Positions 15,949-23,628 of a stretch of 42,255 nt of DNA are shown in pieces. The translations under genes and the position numbers were made by a program. The stretch is from NCBI GenBank assembly GCA_013285805.1, contig JABDGY010000016.1, forward strand, positions 1 to 42,255. The letters are read 5' to 3'. Each line of letters opens with the position of its first letter. The first letter of the stretch is position 1. Below the pieces are notes generated by a model. The model was not told where the DNA came from and ran no database searches. It saw only the letters and a list, made by a program, of their open reading frames with translations. The stretch is from Bacteroidota bacterium (GTDB lineage Bacteria; Bacteroidota; Bacteroidia; JABEUT01).

Positions 15949-16768
15949 CTACTAAAGCTTCTTCCATTTCAAGGACCTCGTCATAGAAGTCCGAATATCC
16001 GTCAATATAATTCTCTTCTGTATGTTCAAGTATAGGCTTACCTGATTTCTTAATGTGCTTAAGTACATCTGCATCGGCGTTAGCGTCAACTTTTACAACA
16101 GCGTCGGACCAGTTAACGGCAAGCTTGGTAAGATTATTGTGTGTAGGCGATTTAATTACAGAAAGGTCATCTGCATCAATTCCATCCCACACCGCTTTAT
16201 CAGCAAGGCGTTTGTTTAATGAGCCTTCAAATTTATCACCATATAATGAATAGATAACCTTTGAATTTTCAAACAGAGGGTCATCCTTACAAGCCTTCTT
16301 AATATAAAGAGGGAATAAACTTGTCATCCAGCCATGGCAGTGAATAATATCAGGGCTCCAGCTTAGTTTGCGAACGGTTTCAATAACGCCGCGGCAGAAA
16401 AACACCGCCCTTTCGTCGTTATCTTCAAAAAGCCTGCCTTGATCATCGGTAAATGTAGCCTTGCGTTGGAAGTAGTCTTCATTATCAATAAAGTATACCT
16501 GCATGCGGGCGCGTTGTATTGAAGCCACCTTTATAATAAGTGGATGGTCATCCTCATCTATAATAAGATTAATACCTGAAAGCCTGATAACCTCGTGCAA
16601 TCCGTGACGGATTTCGTTAATGCAGCCATAACGGGGCATGAAAGTGCGTATCTCCTTGCCTCTTTCCTGTATCCCTTGGGGCAGGTAACGGGCAACATTC
16701 GACATTGTATTCTCTCCCATATAAGGGAATATCTCCTGGGAGACATAAAGCACCCTAGCTTTTTTCAT
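15941..16768 (-). CDS. Half-length glycogen/starch synthase-like protein (GT5 N-terminal domain only)
   Basis: 275 residues. It begins KKARVLYVSQEIFPYMGENTMSNVARYLPQGI and continues GKEIRTFMPRYGCINE, DIIHCHGWMTSLFPLYIKK, WDGIDADDLSVIKSP, clearly the N-terminal Rossmann domain of a GT5 glycogen/starch synthase. Full enzymes have about 480 residues; the C-terminal half that binds ADP-glucose is absent, replaced by an acidic tail (EENYIDGYSDFYDEVLEMEEALVDE). At residues 14-21 the usual KTGGLgDv motif, whose Lys contacts the donor, is instead YMGENTMSNV. A role as a working glucosyltransferase is therefore unlikely; a binding, regulatory or scaffold role is possible. The same short form is known in Bacteroidetes annotated as glycogen/starch synthase. 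Stop overlaps DUF4270 by eight bases. Confidence 0.82.
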   Translation of the reverse strand: MKKARVLYVSQEIFPYMGENTMSNVARYLPQGIQERGKEIRTFMPRYGCINEIRHGLHEVIRLSGINLIIDEDDHPLIIKVASIQRARMQVYFIDNEDYFQRKATFTDDQGRLFEDNDERAVFFCRGVIETVRKLSWSPDIIHCHGWMTSLFPLYIKKACKDDPLFENSKVIYSLYGDKFEGSLNKRLADKAVWDGIDADDLSVIKSPTHNNLTKLAVNWSDAVVKVDANADADVLKHIKKSGKPILEHTEENYIDGYSDFYDEVLEMEEALVDE

Positions 16769-16865
16769 AGTAAGAAAAATTTAGAGGAAACGTTAATAAA
16801 ATAGAATTGTCTATAGAAAACAATAACATCATGTTCTTAAAAGCAATAAGTTCTGAAAGCTTTTG

Positions 16866-16900
16866 CAAAGATAGTAAAAAAAAACGGGATAGAAAGCAAA
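16866..16900 (-). promoter_or_regulatory. Promoter upstream of the GT5-like/DUF4270 genes (minus strand)
   Basis: On the minus strand TTTG (16897-16900), 23 nt, then TATCTTTG (16866-16873), an exact -7 match. The leader would be about 90 nt. Confidence 0.5.
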
Positions 16901-16977
16901 TAAAACCGCTTTTATCTTATAAATACATGGGTTTTACCGCTATATATATACCACTAATTAAGGAATAAAAGAAAGCT

Positions 16978-16985
16978 TATTTTTG
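16978..16985 (+). promoter_or_regulatory. -7 promoter box for the OsmC gene (TATTTTTG)
   Basis: TATTTTTG fits TAnnTTTG 42 nt before the OsmC ATG. The 259-bp intergenic region otherwise holds a TATATATATA stretch at about 16941-16950 and no further feature I can support. Confidence 0.35.
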
Positions 16986-17027
16986 GAATCATAAGAAGGT
17001 ATCCGGAAATCATATAATTATCTGGTA

Positions 17028-17506
17028 ATGAGCAAAAAACATCTATTTAATACCCAACTTGAATGGGTTGGGGCAAATGGTAAGGGCACTGCCGATTATA
17101 AAGCCTATAGCCGCAACCATATAATAACAGGTAATGGTAAACCGCCTATTCCCTGTTCCTCCGACCCTGTTTTCAGGGGCGATGGTACTCGTTATAACCC
17201 TGAAGAGCTATTGGTAGCCTCGCTCTCAGGCTGCCATATGCTTTGGTATTTGCATTTATGCGCCGATGCCGGGGTGGTTGTGACCAACTATGTCGATAAT
17301 GCAAGTGGTACCATGGAAGAAAGCCCAGATGCAAAGGAAAATTCACGGAAGTGACCCTAAACCCTATAGTTACAGTTAAAAGCCCGCAAATGGCTGATAC
17401 GGCCCTACAACTGCACAATAAGGCCCACGAAATGTGCTTTATAGCGAATTCCTGTAATTTCCCGGTACATCACAAACCTGTAATTAAGGTTGAGCCGGGC
17501 GAATAA
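17028..17506 (+). pseudogene. OsmC family peroxiredoxin-like gene with a single-base frameshift
   Basis: The first frame encodes 108 residues and stops at 17354. It contains DPVFRGDGTRYNPEELLVASLSGCHMLWYL, with the peroxidatic Cys near residue 69, then NASGTMEESPDAKENSRK. Restoring one A or G at 17333-17337 changes the end to SPDAKGKFTEVTLNPIVTV and continues through ADTALQLHNKAHEMCFIANSC and NFPVHHKPVIKVEPGE to TAA at 17506, exactly the rest of an OsmC protein of 159 residues, including the second cysteine region. OsmC proteins reduce organic hydroperoxides in the cytoplasm. The break is at a short A/G homopolymer, and the downstream part looks undecayed, so a sequencing error or very recent mutation is likely. 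The restored 3' end overlaps the convergent DUF4184 gene by 23 bp. Confidence 0.85.
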
Positions 17507-18236
17507 GCTTTATTTTTAACACAAATGGAGCAATAACCATCCCAATCATTCCCGCCGACATAGCAGTAACAATAAGGTCGATAGGCACGGCAGGTTTAAG
17601 GTCAATATTCCCAAATGGAATCCTGGCAGCCGTTATTAGCAGGGCTACTGCACTTGCTACTACCCAATATGGTACAATGTTTCTTTTGGGGGTTTCCGCT
17701 TCAGCCTTTATACTTAAAATAGAATAAGCCACTATCAATCCGCCCACTACTGAGCTAATGCCCTGCAGTATATAATACCTGTAATGCCCTACCCCCATTA
17801 CCATAACAAGTTGCCTTAACCAAGGAATCATTTCAACAAAATAGCCATTGCGATGTGTAAAGCCATCCCACGCAATATGGCTTGCAATCCCTACAAGAAG
17901 GCTAGTAACTACCACAAAAAAGTGCCGTTTTACATAATTATTCCAGTCCAGCTCCTTAAACTTATACACTTTGTTCCTTATAAAAGCCGGCAGGTTATCT
18001 ATAAGGCCATCCCTTACCAGGTTGTGATAAATGAATGTAAGAATGAACGCAAGTGGCAAGTCGTACCAGAACATGCCGCTCCAGGTGTGGCTGTAAACAC
18101 TATGGTTGCGCATTCGTATAAAATATTCAAAGTCTGGCGTGGTGCTGCCAATTACCAATGCAGTCATTGACACCCATTTTTCAGGAAGAAATTTAGCCGG
18201 TAAAACAGCAGCGGGATGAGAAAATGTAAATGGCAT
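17484..18236 (-). CDS. DUF4184 family integral membrane protein
   Basis: 250 residues. It opens MPFTFSHPAAVLPA, a hallmark of DUF4184, then ALVIGSTTPDFEYFIRMR, YSHTWSGMFWYDLPLAFILTFIYH, and SHIAWDGFTHRNGYFV, in which His and Asp residues could bind metal, as in phospholipase-C-like or metal-dependent hydrolase membrane families such as YdjM. Five or six hydrophobic segments indicate an inner membrane protein. Function is unknown. The start is well supported by the conserved opening. A -7 box at 18244-18251 on the minus strand places the expected transcription start within a few bases of the ATG, so the mRNA may be leaderless. Convergent with the OsmC gene and divergent from the acyltransferase gene. 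Confidence 0.87.
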   Translation of the reverse strand: MPFTFSHPAAVLPAKFLPEKWVSMTALVIGSTTPDFEYFIRMRNHSVYSHTWSGMFWYDLPLAFILTFIYHNLVRDGLIDNLPAFIRNKVYKFKELDWNNYVKRHFFVVVTSLLVGIASHIAWDGFTHRNGYFVEMIPWLRQLVMVMGVGHYRYYILQGISSVVGGLIVAYSILSIKAEAETPKRNIVPYWVVASAVALLITAARIPFGNIDLKPAVPIDLIVTAMSAGMIGMVIAPFVLKIKLIRPAQP

Positions 18237-18243
18237 TGAGGTT

Positions 18244-18251
18244 CAAATATA
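18244..18251 (-). promoter_or_regulatory. -7 promoter box for DUF4184 (TATATTTG, minus strand)
   Basis: TATATTTG read on the minus strand ends eight bases before the ATG (start base 18236). It leaves almost no room for a 5' leader. Confidence 0.45.
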
Positions 18252-18279
18252 GGATTAACGTAATTACACGCTGTTTCAG

Positions 18280-18287
18280 TATCTTTG
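18280..18287 (+). promoter_or_regulatory. -7 promoter box for the acyltransferase (TATCTTTG)
   Basis: An exact TAnnTTTG match 21 nt before the TTG start of the LpxL-like gene. It supports that start because it leaves a short leader ending at the TTG. Confidence 0.5.
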
Positions 18288-18307
18288 AGCGCATTAAAAT
18301 CTGAAGC

Positions 18308-19186
18308 TTGTCAGCAATAGCCTATTACCTGGTTTTACCCTTTATTTACCTTATATCTATTCTGCCATTCCCGCTCTTGTACCTTATTTCAGATGGGTTT
18401 TATGTGCTGTTGTATTATGTAATTGGCTACCGTAAAAAGATAGTGCTGGCTAACCTCCGCAACTCATTTCCTGATAAAAGTGATAAGGAAATAAAAAGGC
18501 TGTGCAAAGATTTTTACCATTACCTGTGCGATTTGTTCCTTGAAACTTTTAAAACCCTTACTATAAGTAAAAAGGCCATGCTTAAGCATTGTTACTTCAG
18601 CCCACAGGCAAAGGCAGTGTTTGATAAGGTGGCAGATGAAAAGAAATCTATTGTACTTGTAATGGGCCACTTAGGCAACTGGGAATGGGCAGGCAATACC
18701 TTCAGCCTTCAGTGCAAACAACAGCTTTATGTAATTTACCACCCACTACAGAACAAGCAATTTAATAAGCTTATAATAGATATGCGTACCCGTTTCGGTA
18801 CCAAGCTTATAGTTATGAAAGATACTTTCCGTGAAATGGTGGCCAAGCGCAGCGAAGTGAATGCTACCGCCTTTATAGCCGACCAAACGCCTTTGCCCGA
18901 CGGGGCATACTGGACCACTTTCCTTAACCAGGACACTCCTGTATTCAAGGGAACGGAAAAAATCGCGCAAAAACTGAAATACCCTATAGTATATGCCTGC
19001 ATAAAGAGGGTAAAGCGCGGGCAATATGAAATTTTTGCTGAAATGTTGTGCGAGAATCCAGCTGGCACAAAGGAAGATGAAATATCGGAAATGCACACCC
19101 GCAGGCTCGAAAAGGATATTATTGCACAACCCGAAGTGTGGCTTTGGTCACACCGAAGGTGGAAACACAAAAGAGTAACAGCCTGA
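18308..19186 (+). CDS. Lysophospholipid/lipid A acyltransferase, LpxL/HtrB family
   Basis: 292 residues from a TTG. The start is supported by the promoter box 21 nt upstream and because the resulting opening SAIAYYLVLPFIYLISILP is the typical membrane-anchor start of Bacteroidota LpxL proteins; no ATG fits nearby. The catalytic motif is GHLGNWEWAG with His121 and a Glu five residues later (HX4E form of the HX4D/E acyltransferase motif). FIADQTPLPDGAYWTTFL and the ending EVWLWSHRRWKHK complete the family signature. The enzyme adds a secondary acyl chain to the lipid A precursor at the inner membrane face. The fatty acid desaturase downstream, with its own promoter, suggests a lipid remodelling neighbourhood. 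Confidence 0.92.
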   Translation: MSAIAYYLVLPFIYLISILPFPLLYLISDGFYVLLYYVIGYRKKIVLANLRNSFPDKSDKEIKRLCKDFYHYLCDLFLETFKTLTISKKAMLKHCYFSPQAKAVFDKVADEKKSIVLVMGHLGNWEWAGNTFSLQCKQQLYVIYHPLQNKQFNKLIIDMRTRFGTKLIVMKDTFREMVAKRSEVNATAFIADQTPLPDGAYWTTFLNQDTPVFKGTEKIAQKLKYPIVYACIKRVKRGQYEIFAEMLCENPAGTKEDEISEMHTRRLEKDIIAQPEVWLWSHRRWKHKRVTA

Positions 19187-19194
19187 TTTTTGCA

Positions 19195-19202
19195 TATCTT
19201 TG
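19195..19202 (+). promoter_or_regulatory. -7 promoter box for the desaturase (TATCTTTG)
   Basis: Exact TAnnTTTG match 19 nt before the ATG, in the 35-bp gap after the acyltransferase stop. It suggests that the desaturase can be transcribed independently. Confidence 0.45.
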
Positions 19203-19221
19203 TAGATTATAAGTTAAGTTA

Positions 19222-20187
19222 ATGTTAACAGGCAAAGAGCTTATTCTTGCTACACGTGTATATGCCAAGGAAGACAGGGCCAAAAGTTGGCTTTATGTCC
19301 TTTCAACATTGGTTCTAATGCTGGCTGCCTATGCCGGTACCTATTTTGTGCCTTATATAATTGGCAAGTTAGTCTGCGGAGTATTGGCAGCTCTTATAAC
19401 TATCAGAATGTTTGTTATTTACCATGATTTTGAACACCACGCCATACTCAATAAGTCTTTTGCTGCAAGGGTATTGTTCTCTCTGTTCGGAATGTTCGCC
19501 CTTGCCCCTGTAAGTATCTGGAAACGTTCACACGATTACCATCATAAGCATAACTCTAAGCTATTCTCTTCCAGCATTGGTTCATACCTGATTATTACCC
19601 GCGAGAAATTCGACACACTTTCTCCTGCTGAAAAAAGGTCATACCTGCTTTCGCGCCACCCGCTTACCATATTCTTCGGCTATTTTACCATGTTCTTTTA
19701 TGGTATTTCCATGCGGTCGTTTTTAAATAATCCACGTAAGCATTACGATTCATTTTTTGCAATGGTAATTCATATTACACTCATAGTTCTTGTTGTAATG
19801 TACTTAGGTTGGAAGGTTTGGTTCTTCAGCATGTTCGTTCCCTTCTTTGTTTCAGGTTTTACCGGCGATTATCTTTTCTACGCCCAGCATAATTTTCCGG
19901 GGGTTACGTTTTGCGATAACACCAATTGGGCATACGAAAGAGCCGCGCTGGAATCATCGAGCTTTATGCGGATGAACCTCGTTATGAATTGGTTTACAGC
20001 CAACATAGGCTACCACCATATTCATCACCTTAATTCGCGTATTCCGTTTTATCGCCTGCCCGAGGTAATGCACGATTTCCCCGAGTTGCAGCACCCTAAG
20101 GAAACATCACTATCACTTAAAGATATCGCAGCCTGCCTCAAACTAAAGGTTTGGGACCCAGACCAGAATAAAATGGTAGGCGTTTAG
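19222..20187 (+). CDS. Membrane fatty acid desaturase / fatty acid hydroxylase-type di-iron enzyme
   Basis: 321 residues. Three histidine boxes of the membrane di-iron desaturase superfamily are present: HDFEHHAI at about residue 68, HDYHHKHN at about 104 and YHHIHHLN at about 265. Hydrophobic segments before the first box (LVLMLAAYAGTYFVPYIIG), and between boxes two and three (IFFGYFTMFFYG, ITLIVLVVMYLGW), form the membrane arms. Such enzymes insert a double bond or hydroxyl into an acyl chain using two iron atoms and oxygen. The regiospecificity is not known. Placement after an LpxL-like acyltransferase suggests action on membrane or lipid A acyl groups, though phospholipid fatty acids are equally possible. 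Confidence 0.9.
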   Translation: MLTGKELILATRVYAKEDRAKSWLYVLSTLVLMLAAYAGTYFVPYIIGKLVCGVLAALITIRMFVIYHDFEHHAILNKSFAARVLFSLFGMFALAPVSIWKRSHDYHHKHNSKLFSSSIGSYLIITREKFDTLSPAEKRSYLLSRHPLTIFFGYFTMFFYGISMRSFLNNPRKHYDSFFAMVIHITLIVLVVMYLGWKVWFFSMFVPFFVSGFTGDYLFYAQHNFPGVTFCDNTNWAYERAALESSSFMRMNLVMNWFTANIGYHHIHHLNSRIPFYRLPEVMHDFPELQHPKETSLSLKDIAACLKLKVWDPDQNKMVGV

Positions 20188-20235
20188 ACACTATTTTTTG
20201 TTTACCGCAGTTATATTTATATAAACTTCTTAGCT

Positions 20236-20640
20236 ATGAAAAAGATTCTTATTCTATTCGTTATCCTTATTGCCGGATGCTCATGGTTTAAAAAACTGGA
20301 TCCGGTTAAGGCAAAGACTGTTGTTGAAGCACTGGAACAAAAAATTGGCGCAGGCGATTATACAGGACTATCTCAATACTACAGCGACGAAATGAATTCG
20401 AGCGAAACAACTGAACAGCGCGCTGATAAGTTTCAGAAACTGCATGATGCAATGGGCGATTTCCAATCAATGGAATGTGTTTATGCCAAAGATTCAACCG
20501 ATGGTAATGATATTAATTGCGTGAACCTTGAATACAAGGTAAAGCACACTAAAATGACATCGGTAGAAGATTTTATTGTAATTGATGCCGGTACTGGTTA
20601 CAAGGTTTCCATGCACATGATAAGGCAGGAAGGTAAGTAA
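20236..20640 (+). CDS. Small lipoprotein of unknown function
   Basis: 134 residues. The signal MKKILILFVILIAGCSWF has a lipobox ending IAGC, so it is lipidated. The mature part is acidic and helical at first (VKAKTVVEALEQKIGAGDYTGLSQYYSDEMN), followed by a strand-rich part containing VNLEYKVKHTKMTSVEDFIVI. This layout, a helix with a tyrosine pair then a curved sheet, resembles small cone-shaped SnoaL/NTF2-like or DUF4019-type lipoproteins, but no family is certain. It follows the desaturase by 48 bp and its stop faces the stop of the next minus-strand gene across three nucleotides. Confidence 0.7.
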   Translation: MKKILILFVILIAGCSWFKKLDPVKAKTVVEALEQKIGAGDYTGLSQYYSDEMNSSETTEQRADKFQKLHDAMGDFQSMECVYAKDSTDGNDINCVNLEYKVKHTKMTSVEDFIVIDAGTGYKVSMHMIRQEGK

Positions 20641-20643
20641 AAA

Positions 20644-21159
20644 TTATTTCCTGTCATCCTTTCTTCTCCATTCATTAAGGCTAAGTTCAGTATCCGCTTC
20701 TATATCGTAATACCTTATTAATGGTCGCCCGTTTTTATTATAGACATGAAATATGAGCAAGGGATGGCTATGCCCTTCGGAATCATTATACACAACTAAA
20801 TTGTTGACATAAATATCGTAATAGGGCTTATTCTTTGTAGGCAACCCCCAAATATCCAGTGAAATTGTACTTCCAGGATAAGTTATACTATCTACACTTT
20901 TCCAGCATTCTTTAACTTCAGGAAACGTGGAGATTATATCAAGGGCGTGTTGGGAAAATACAGTATCGGGGTCTTTAGTGGTGGTATCAACAATTTGCCC
21001 GGTAAGTGAATCTGATTGCTTCATAATATTTTCCAGAACTCTTGCAGTGGGGACATATGAACCTGTATCAGTTTTATTGGTGGTATCTGCTTTCTTAGCC
21101 GAGCTTGAACAGCCCAGCAGAATTATAATACCAAAATAAAAAGTGGGTTTTAATAACAT
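20644..21159 (-). CDS. Lipoprotein of unknown function
   Basis: 171 residues with a lipoprotein signal ending IILLGCSSS. The first 55 mature residues are Thr/Asp/Ser-rich and low in complexity. The rest contains ALDIISTFPEVKECWKSVD, then strands YYDIYVNNLVVYNDSEGHSHPLLIFHVY and a YYDIEADTELSLNEWRRKD tail. I do not recognise a family. It lies 14 bp after the Cys-rich secreted protein gene on the minus strand, so the two are probably one operon. Confidence 0.65.
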   Translation of the reverse strand: MLLKPTFYFGIIILLGCSSSAKKADTTNKTDTGSYVPTARVLENIMKQSDSLTGQIVDTTTKDPDTVFSQHALDIISTFPEVKECWKSVDSITYPGSTISLDIWGLPTKNKPYYDIYVNNLVVYNDSEGHSHPLLIFHVYNKNGRPLIRYYDIEADTELSLNEWRRKDDRK

Positions 21160-21173
21160 GGCCTGAACTCTTA

Positions 21174-21752
21174 TTATTTCGTTCTGGGGTAAGTTCTCAC
21201 TACCTTTTTATGTTCCAGGTTCTCATATTCAATCTTTAGCTCCGTATCGGTAAGGCTTACTACTTTCCAGCAACTGCAACAGAAACAGGGCGTATCTAAA
21301 GGGGCGGTAAAGTATTCCGGTTTACCATCATTAAAATTGTAGAGTATAAGTTTTCCCCTGCCCTTGCCATACATACCCTCAAACATCAGTAGGTTTTTAA
21401 TACTGTCTTTATAAAAAGGCGATTTACCATAGATTACTGTCGATGCTCCGGCTTTATCAATAACTTCAAAGGTTACAGGTTGGGCATCAATATGGGTAGT
21501 CATTATGTACACATCTTTATAATCTGCTGAAACATATCCCAGTGCTTCAACACCCAATCCAATGTCGGCCTGGTTTAACACATTTCGTGTATCTCCATGT
21601 ATCAACACCACCTCGTTGGTGTCCCCATTCCTATGCACTACTACTTTATAATCGCCTTTAAGGTTATAGGTTTTGTAAATAGTGTCTTTATTGCTTTTGG
21701 CAAATGAGGAAAACGATATGAGTAGCAGTAAGCAGGAGGAGATATATTTCAT
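21174..21752 (-). CDS. Secreted protein of unknown function with a CxCCxC cluster
   Basis: 192 residues with a signal peptide ending SFA/K. The mature protein is mainly beta (YKVVVHRNGDTNEVVLIHGD, DVYIMTTHIDAQPVTFEVI). Near the C-terminus at about residues 154-159 is PCFCCSCWKVV, four cysteines in six residues, with no other cysteine in the mature part apart from these. The cluster could bind a metal or form disulfides after export. No family is recognised. It is first of two genes in a minus-strand unit, divergent from aspS with 64 bp between the starts. Confidence 0.65.
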   Translation of the reverse strand: MKYISSCLLLLISFSSFAKSNKDTIYKTYNLKGDYKVVVHRNGDTNEVVLIHGDTRNVLNQADIGLGVEALGYVSADYKDVYIMTTHIDAQPVTFEVIDKAGASTVIYGKSPFYKDSIKNLLMFEGMYGKGRGKLILYNFNDGKPEYFTAPLDTPCFCCSCWKVVSLTDTELKIEYENLEHKKVVRTYPRTK

Positions 21753-21816
21753 AACTACAAGATTACAAAAAATAGTTTCGTATTATTCTTAATTTCGCAT
21801 CCTTACTGAAAATACT

Positions 21817-23568
21817 ATGCTACGAACACATACCTGCGGAGAACTGACCATAAAGAATGTCGAACAAGAAGTAACCCTTAGCGGATGGGTTTACCGTAAC
21901 CGTGAAATGGGCGGATTGACCTTTGTCGACCTGCGCGACCGTTATGGTGTTACCCAGCTGGTATTCGATGCCAATAAAGACAAAGCCCTTGGTGAAAAAG
22001 CAGGCAAACTGGGCCGTGAATTTGTGATTAAAGCTAGCGGGAAAGTTGTTGAAAGAAGCAGCAAGAATACTAAAATACCTACGGGCGAGATTGAAATTAT
22101 AGTGACCACCTTAGATATTCTGAATGCATCGAAGACTCCACCGTTTACCTTAGAAGAAGAGACCGATGGTGGCGAGGACCTGCGGATGAAATACCGCTAC
22201 CTCGATATGCGCCGGGATGCCATTAAAAATAATTTATTGAACCGCCATAAGGTTACCAAGGCTGTACGTGAATACCTCGACGGACAAGGTTTTGCAGATA
22301 TTGAAACGCCTTTTTTAATAAAGACCACACCCGAAGGTGCACGAGATTTTATTGTGCCATCGCGCGTAAACAAAGGTGAGTTCTATGCCTTGCCTCAATC
22401 ACCGCAGACCTTTAAACAGATATTAATGGTGGCAGGTTTCGACCGCTATTACCAGATTGTACGTTGTTTCCGTGATGAGGACTTGCGTGCCGACCGCCAG
22501 CCTGAATTTACACAGATTGACTGCGAAATGGCATTTGTAGAACAGGAAGATATTCTGCAAATATTTGAAGGCCTGGTGAAGAATGTATTTAAGAAAGTAC
22601 GCGATATTGAATTGCCTGTTTTCCCGCGAATGACTTATGCCGATGCTATGCGCCTGTATGGTAACGATAAGCCCGATACCCGATTTGGTATGCTGATACA
22701 CGACCTTTCAACAGTTGTAAAAGGCAAAGGATTTAAAGTACTTGACGATGCAGAATATGTTGGCGCCATTGCCGTTACCGGCGCTTCGGAATATAGCCGC
22801 AGCCAAACTGACGAGCTTACTGAATTTGTAAAACGTCCACAGATAGGCGCTAAGGGATTGATATATGTAAAGTATTGCGCTGACGGTTCATTGAAATCAT
22901 CGGTGGATAAATTTTATACGCCTGAAGATTTGAAAAAATGGGCGGAAGCTGCAGAAGCAAAACCCGGAGATTTGATTTTAGTTGTCAGTGGTTCACCTTC
23001 TATTTCACGTCGCGCCCTTTGCGAACTGCGCCTTGAATTAGGCACACGACTTGGTTTGCGCGATAAAAATAAATACAACCCGCTTTGGGTAGTTGATTTT
23101 CCTTTATTGGAACAAGATACTGAAACAGGCCGATGGATGCCATGCCACCATCCTTTCACTTCATGGAAGAAAGAAGATGAACACTATTTTGAAACCGATA
23201 AAAGCAAAATACGCGCCAATGCATACGACCTTGTAATTAATGGTGTGGAAATTGGCGGTGGCTCTATTCGTATACATGACCGCGCCAAACAGGAAAAAAT
23301 GTTTACCACTATTGGTATGAGTAAACAAGAGGCGGAACAGAAATTCGCTTTTATATTAAATGCATTTGAATATGGGGCGCCTCCACACGGTGGATTAGCA
23401 TTCGGATTGGACCGATTCTGCTCCATGACAATAGCTAACGAAGAAAACATCCGTGAATTTATTGCATTCCCTAAAAACAATGCTGGCCGCGATATGATGA
23501 TGGAAAGCCCATCGCAGGTTAGCGAAGAACAATTGAAAGAGCTTGGAATTAAATTGGATTTGAAATAA
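21817..23568 (+). CDS. aspS: Aspartate--tRNA ligase
   Basis: 583 residues, the bacterial length. It joins aspartate to tRNA-Asp. The N-terminal OB fold ([26 protein letters not shown] split) binds the anticodon. Class II motif 2 is seen as [21 protein letters not shown], and motif 3 as [13 protein letters not shown] near the end. The bacterial GAD insertion domain lies between them at about residues 290-410 (for example [13 protein letters not shown]). The protein ends QLKELGIKL, as in other bacterial AspRS. The predicted start directly follows a TAATTTCG sequence, close to a -7 box. An indiscriminate AspRS charging also tRNA-Asn is possible but cannot be judged here. Confidence 0.97.
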   Translation: MLRTHTCGELTIKNVEQEVTLSGWVYRNREMGGLTFVDLRDRYGVTQLVFDANKDKALGEKAGKLGREFVIKASGKVVERSSKNTKIPTGEIEIIVTTLDILNASKTPPFTLEEETDGGEDLRMKYRYLDMRRDAIKNNLLNRHKVTKAVREYLDGQGFADIETPFLIKTTPEGARDFIVPSRVNKGEFYALPQSPQTFKQILMVAGFDRYYQIVRCFRDEDLRADRQPEFTQIDCEMAFVEQEDILQIFEGLVKNVFKKVRDIELPVFPRMTYADAMRLYGNDKPDTRFGMLIHDLSTVVKGKGFKVLDDAEYVGAIAVTGASEYSRSQTDELTEFVKRPQIGAKGLIYVKYCADGSLKSSVDKFYTPEDLKKWAEAAEAKPGDLILVVSGSPSISRRALCELRLELGTRLGLRDKNKYNPLWVVDFPLLEQDTETGRWMPCHHPFTSWKKEDEHYFETDKSKIRANAYDLVINGVEIGGGSIRIHDRAKQEKMFTTIGMSKQEAEQKFAFILNAFEYGAPPHGGLAFGLDRFCSMTIANEENIREFIAFPKNNAGRDMMMESPSQVSEEQLKELGIKLDLK

Positions 23569-23580
23569 CAATCTTCAGTT

Positions 23581-23612
23581 TTTGGGTTTTTACCGATAAA
23601 TAAATATCTTTA
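23581..23612 (+). promoter_or_regulatory. Promoter for the 305-residue T9SS protein
   Basis: TTTG (23581-23584), 20 nt, TATCTTTA (23605-23612), one base off the -7 consensus. It lies 16 nt before the ATG, in the 60-bp gap after aspS. Confidence 0.5.
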
Positions 23613-23628
23613 GTAAAAAATATTTATC

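Noticed and set aside
17300-17360. Programmed frameshift in the OsmC gene
   Set aside because: No slippery heptamer and no downstream structure; OsmC members are not known to use frameshifting, so error or mutation is simpler.
18736-19170. Two long minus-strand ORFs inside the acyltransferase gene
   Set aside because: They overlap each other and a clear LpxL-family gene and lack family features; shadows of its coding frame.
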